Shown here piece by piece: positions 6,589-8,325 of a stretch of DNA of 8,325 bases (position 1 is its first letter; every line of letters starts with the position of its first letter). Source of the stretch: JASFYU01 sp045046905 (GTDB taxonomy: Bacteria; Bacteroidota; Bacteroidia; Flavobacteriales; Flavobacteriaceae); NCBI GenBank assembly GCA_045046905.1, contig JASFYU010000076.1, positions 1 to 8,325 of the forward strand, given 5' to 3'. Below the pieces are notes generated by a model that searched no databases, was not told the DNA's origin, and saw nothing but the letters and a program-made list of their open reading frames with translations. The translations under genes and the position numbers were made by a program.

Positions 6589-7671
6589 TTAAATTTTAAT
6601 TTTACTTTCAATAATCTGTTTCATGCTGACATCTTCATAATTTCTTCTCACAAAATTTAAGGCAAGATCCAGGATTTCACCCATGGTCTTGCATTTTTTG
6701 AAATTCAGATCCAAAGTAAGCTCATAAATTTGGTCACTGAGTTTTTCAATATTTTCAGGGGTAGAAATGATATCCTTTTTACATATGGATCTCAGTTTCT
6801 TTATTCGGTTCCCCGAACTTAGAATTCTCTTGGCTACCATGGATCGTTCTTCTAGCTTATATTGATCAATAGAATCTTTCAACAATTTTTCACGCACCAG
6901 TTCAACCATCAGATAATTCTCCTTGAAAAACTGTGGGCGATATACCTTTAATTTCCCTTCAAAGCACTGTTGGTCAAAATCAATAGCTCGTATCCTATAT
7001 ACCACATGATCAAAATCATGAACAAGCACTACTACATAATTATAAGAGCGCATATCGCCTAAAAGACGAATCATACAACGTTCATTAAATTTTACAAATT
7101 CCTTGGCCAGTTGGGCTTTCTCCGATTCGGTACAATTAGGAAGCATATCCTTTATAAAAACATCACCAGGAATACCCGCAATATGCTCTTCAATCAGCGT
7201 GTCTTTATAAACCAAAAAGTTCAAGTTGTAGGGCGATAGCATATGCTCTAGCTCAAGCCCATAAATTCTAGAAGCATCGGTTTTTTTAACATAGAAATAA
7301 ATAAAATTATCATTGAGTATATTTCTGACCTTGATTCTAAAGGGTTTAGAGTTTCCGAAAGTACAGAAATCTACAGCATCAACATTCAGGTACTGATTAA
7401 TATTGTCACTCCCATCTGAATATAAAATAGAGTACACCTTCTTTAGGCTTTCATCAATTTCTTGCCGATCAAATTCAGAATAATATACCCGAATCCATAG
7501 GGTGTCATTGTCATCGGCATCGTATACAACCACTGAACCCGAAAATCGTAGTAAATCTTCGTAGAAGATGGGAATCTCAATCTTGCGGCTATATTGATCT
7601 AAATACACATCTAATTTCTCACTGACCGGATAGGCCTGTTTTTTCTTCGACATTAAACGTTCTTCGGACAT
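6589..7671 (-). CDS. Uncharacterised protein with protein-kinase/APH-like motif pattern
   Basis: I do not recognise a named family for this 360-aa cytoplasmic protein; it looks like a conserved flavobacterial hypothetical. Its middle reads like a divergent kinase fold. YFYVKK (K129/K130) could be the beta-3 lysine, and GLELEHML (E140/E142) the helix-C glutamate. FLVYKDTLIEEHIAGIPGD (152-170) resembles a hinge. GDMRSYN (205-211) has the D-x4-N spacing of the APH-type catalytic loop HGDxxxxN. RAIDFD (228-233) is where a DFG-like metal-binding motif would be. Residues 1-100 are a separate acidic region. The C-terminus (about 250-360) is helical-looking and rich in Lys, Arg and Glu. The ATG at 7671 follows an A-rich leader (AAAAAAGAAAT); an in-frame ATG at 7653 (MSKKKQ) is an alternative. 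It stands alone on the minus strand. The gene is sure and the kinase-like reading is my inference. Confidence 0.85.
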   Translation of the reverse strand: MSEERLMSKKKQAYPVSEKLDVYLDQYSRKIEIPIFYEDLLRFSGSVVVYDADDNDTLWIRVYYSEFDRQEIDESLKKVYSILYSDGSDNINQYLNVDAVDFCTFGNSKPFRIKVRNILNDNFIYFYVKKTDASRIYGLELEHMLSPYNLNFLVYKDTLIEEHIAGIPGDVFIKDMLPNCTESEKAQLAKEFVKFNERCMIRLLGDMRSYNYVVVLVHDFDHVVYRIRAIDFDQQCFEGKLKVYRPQFFKENYLMVELVREKLLKDSIDQYKLEERSMVAKRILSSGNRIKKLRSICKKDIISTPENIEKLSDQIYELTLDLNFKKCKTMGEILDLALNFVRRNYEDVSMKQIIESKIKI

Positions 7672-7685
7672 ATTTCTTTTTTATA

Positions 7686-7714
7686 CAAAGTAGGCAATTC
7701 ACCTCACAATACAA
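7686..7714 (-). promoter_or_regulatory. Candidate promoter for the minus-strand gene
   Basis: On the minus strand CTACTTTG (7693-7686) resembles the TAnnTTTG -7 element; the TTTG core is kept but the leading TA is not. A TTG (7714-7712) lies 18 bases upstream, a suitable -33 spacing. The TTTG ends 14 bases before the ATG at 7671, implying a very short leader. It is a weak match, offered because it is correctly placed. Confidence 0.33.
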
Positions 7715-8041
7715 GCTTCAAAAAAGCAGTTTTATCGAAAACTATAGTACAGACCACCCAACTATTGGCTTACACAACATTTTTTTACATAACCCCAGCA
7801 AAAATCTTTCTTTGTAATGCGGTGTCCACTTTTTTTGGATACGTTCAATTCCGATGCATTGGGGTGATTTTATGTCTTGATGACTTTTTTTGATTTGCTT
7901 AGCAAAACTACAAAAGAAAGAAAGCCGATACAAAAAGATAGTATTTCAACCAAATCAATAATCTCAGGGCAAGACCTGCTGATAGTACTATAGGCTCGTC
8001 AGGCATGAAAAATAAAAAACCTTGACCAATTCAATGAAAGT

Positions 8042-8114
8042 CTGGCCGTGGTAGGCAGGGGCATCGGAGAAGTAAACTGCCTTGAGACAAGCCTGCCTTT
8101 GCGGTCAGGCGGGC
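8042..8114 (+). ncRNA. Candidate structured RNA with alternative hairpins
   Basis: CTGGCCG (8042-8048) pairs with CGGTCAG (8102-8108, one G-T wobble), and AGGCAGG (8053-8059) pairs perfectly with CCTGCCT (8092-8098). Together they form a 14-pair helix interrupted by a small internal loop (TGGT / TTG). Inside, GGCA (8060-8063) / TGCC (8078-8081) and TTG-AGA-CAA (8082-8090) can make a branched junction. A competing hairpin GCCTGCCT (8091-8098) / AGGCGGGC (8107-8114) reuses the same 3' strand, so the two states exclude each other. A strong + strand terminator follows 9 bases later. It could be a small RNA, a leader attenuator or a REP-like repeat. I match it to no known RNA family and see no promoter I trust upstream. 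Local GC is clearly above the surroundings. Confidence 0.4.
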
Positions 8115-8123
8115 CGACGAGGT

Positions 8124-8145
8124 ATGCTTTCGAAAAGCATTTTTT
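8124..8145 (+). terminator. Intrinsic terminator (+ strand)
   Basis: ATGCTTT (8124-8130) pairs perfectly with AAAGCAT (8134-8140) around a CGA loop, immediately followed by TTTTT (8141-8145). Stem plus T-run is the standard Rho-independent layout and is oriented for + strand transcription. No + strand protein gene lies upstream within this intergenic stretch; the nearest + strand gene ends at 6443, on the other side of a minus-strand gene. The stem has only two G-C pairs, so its strength is moderate. Confidence 0.6.
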
Positions 8146-8147
8146 GA

Positions 8148-8167
8148 TTTCGAGGCAAGCCTTGAGA
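8148..8167 (+). repeat. Stem-loop directly after the terminator
   Basis: TTTCGAGGC (8148-8156) pairs with GCCTTGAGA (8159-8167) over nine positions with two G-T wobbles and a minimal AA loop; in practice the closing pair would open. It begins three bases after the terminator T-run. GCCTTGAGA also occurs at 8079-8087 inside the branched structure, so the two structures share sequence and could interact. Confidence 0.4.
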
Positions 8168-8168
8168 A

Positions 8169-8226
8169 ATTAAAACCTCAATGAGGGATTAAACCCATTG
8201 ATGAGATTAAAAGAGTTTAAATTAAA
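8169..8226. repeat. Short phased ATTAAA direct repeats
   Basis: ATTAAA recurs at 8169, 8188, 8206 and 8221, spaced 19, 18 and 15 bases. The first two units are similar (ATTAAAACCTCAATGAGGG and ATTAAACCCATTGATGAG). A small palindrome CCTCA-A-TGAGG (8176-8186) sits in the first unit. The spacing of nearly two helical turns could be an operator or simply a degenerate tandem repeat in AT-rich DNA upstream of a gene beyond the window. Confidence 0.35.
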
Positions 8227-8313
8227 TCAATCTAAGATTGTATAAAAAATGTTTCGACAAAAAAACAATAAAGGTATTTTCTTAGTATAGGTATCGTTCC
8301 TTATTGTCAATAT

Positions 8314-8321
8314 CACTTTTG
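8314..8321 (+). promoter_or_regulatory. Possible promoter -7 element at window end
   Basis: CACTTTTG (8314-8321) differs from TAnnTTTG by one base in the leading TA and keeps the TTTG core, followed by C as is common. No TTG lies at the normal -33 spacing. A + strand gene starting just beyond the window would fit, but nothing here proves it. Confidence 0.22.
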
Positions 8322-8325
8322 CACA

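Larger units (their letters stand above)
7672..8325. other. Long stretch without a convincing protein gene
   Basis: About 650 bases separate the minus-strand start from the window end. The longest open frame (minus, 7742-7933, 63 codons) begins with TTG and has no recognisable domain. Items seen: a hairpin GTGTCCA (7822-7828) / TGGATAC (7836-7842) with a T-rich loop, flanked by ACCCCA (7792-7797) / TGGGGT (7860-7865); a perfect 10-base palindrome ATAGTACTAT (7982-7991) inside an imperfect CCTGCTGA / TCGTCAGG stem (7975-7982 / 7996-8003); then the large branched structure, terminator and short repeats listed separately. No tRNA-like T-loop was found. Some of the first part could be decayed coding or insertion-sequence DNA, but nothing is identifiable. 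Confidence 0.6.

Noticed and set aside
7742..7933. 63-codon minus-strand open frame as a real gene
   Set aside because: It starts at TTG, has no recognisable domain, and its composition (many Lys, Cys and Trp in clusters) looks like translated non-coding DNA with A/T runs.
8042..8145. Known structured RNAs (tmRNA, SRP RNA, 6S RNA, RNase P) or a tRNA
   Set aside because: No conserved core motifs of these RNAs and no T-loop-like GTTCGA sequence were seen.
6466..8226. CRISPR array
   Set aside because: The repeated words are palindromic and irregularly placed, the ATTAAA units are too short and degenerate, and there are no spacers of uniform length or cas genes.

Overview
The window looks like the start of a draft contig from an AT-rich member of the Bacteroidota, most likely a marine Flavobacteriaceae of the Maribacter/Zobellia/Arenibacter kind. 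The evidence is AT-rich codon use, starts without Shine-Dalgarno sequences but with A-rich leaders, a TAnnTTTG-type promoter, flavobacterial-looking proteins (pRiA4b ORF-3-like, NdpA-like, mitochondrial-type heme A synthase) and AGGCAGG/CCTGCCT palindromes. The genus is inference. The first 13 bases match the end of an Illumina adapter, so base 1 is probably a raw assembly end and the first gene is cut there.

Region 1 (14-4682, all +) is a compact, probably co-transcribed block. A 5'-truncated glycosyltransferase carries a GT4 C-terminal half fused in frame to a complete WaaE-like GT2 domain. It overlaps the gene for threonylcarbamoyl-AMP synthase (Sua5/YrdC, first step of tRNA t6A37). After 115 bases comes the HD-domain CCA tRNA nucleotidyltransferase, which overlaps by ATGA the gene for heme A synthase (CtaA/COX15). 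Two neighbouring genes therefore act on tRNA, one at position 37 and one at the 3' end.

Region 2 (4683-6443, +) has its own recognisable promoter (TAACTTTG) ahead of an acidic pRiA4b ORF-3-like protein, then a hairpin-bearing gap, then an NdpA/YejK-family nucleoid-associated protein.

Region 3 (6444-8325) is the least explained part. A convergent intergenic region is filled with nested palindromes. A minus-strand 360-aa protein has no name I recognise, but its sequence reads like a divergent protein-kinase/APH-like fold (hinge-like EEHIAGIPGD, GDMRSYN, IDFD). About 650 bases without a convincing gene follow. They contain a long branched inverted-repeat structure with a mutually exclusive alternative hairpin, closely followed by a textbook + strand intrinsic terminator. 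No + strand protein gene precedes that terminator in this stretch, so it may end a small non-coding RNA. This structure and the kinase-like protein are the two most interesting candidates. No tRNA, rRNA, CRISPR array or intact mobile element was seen.
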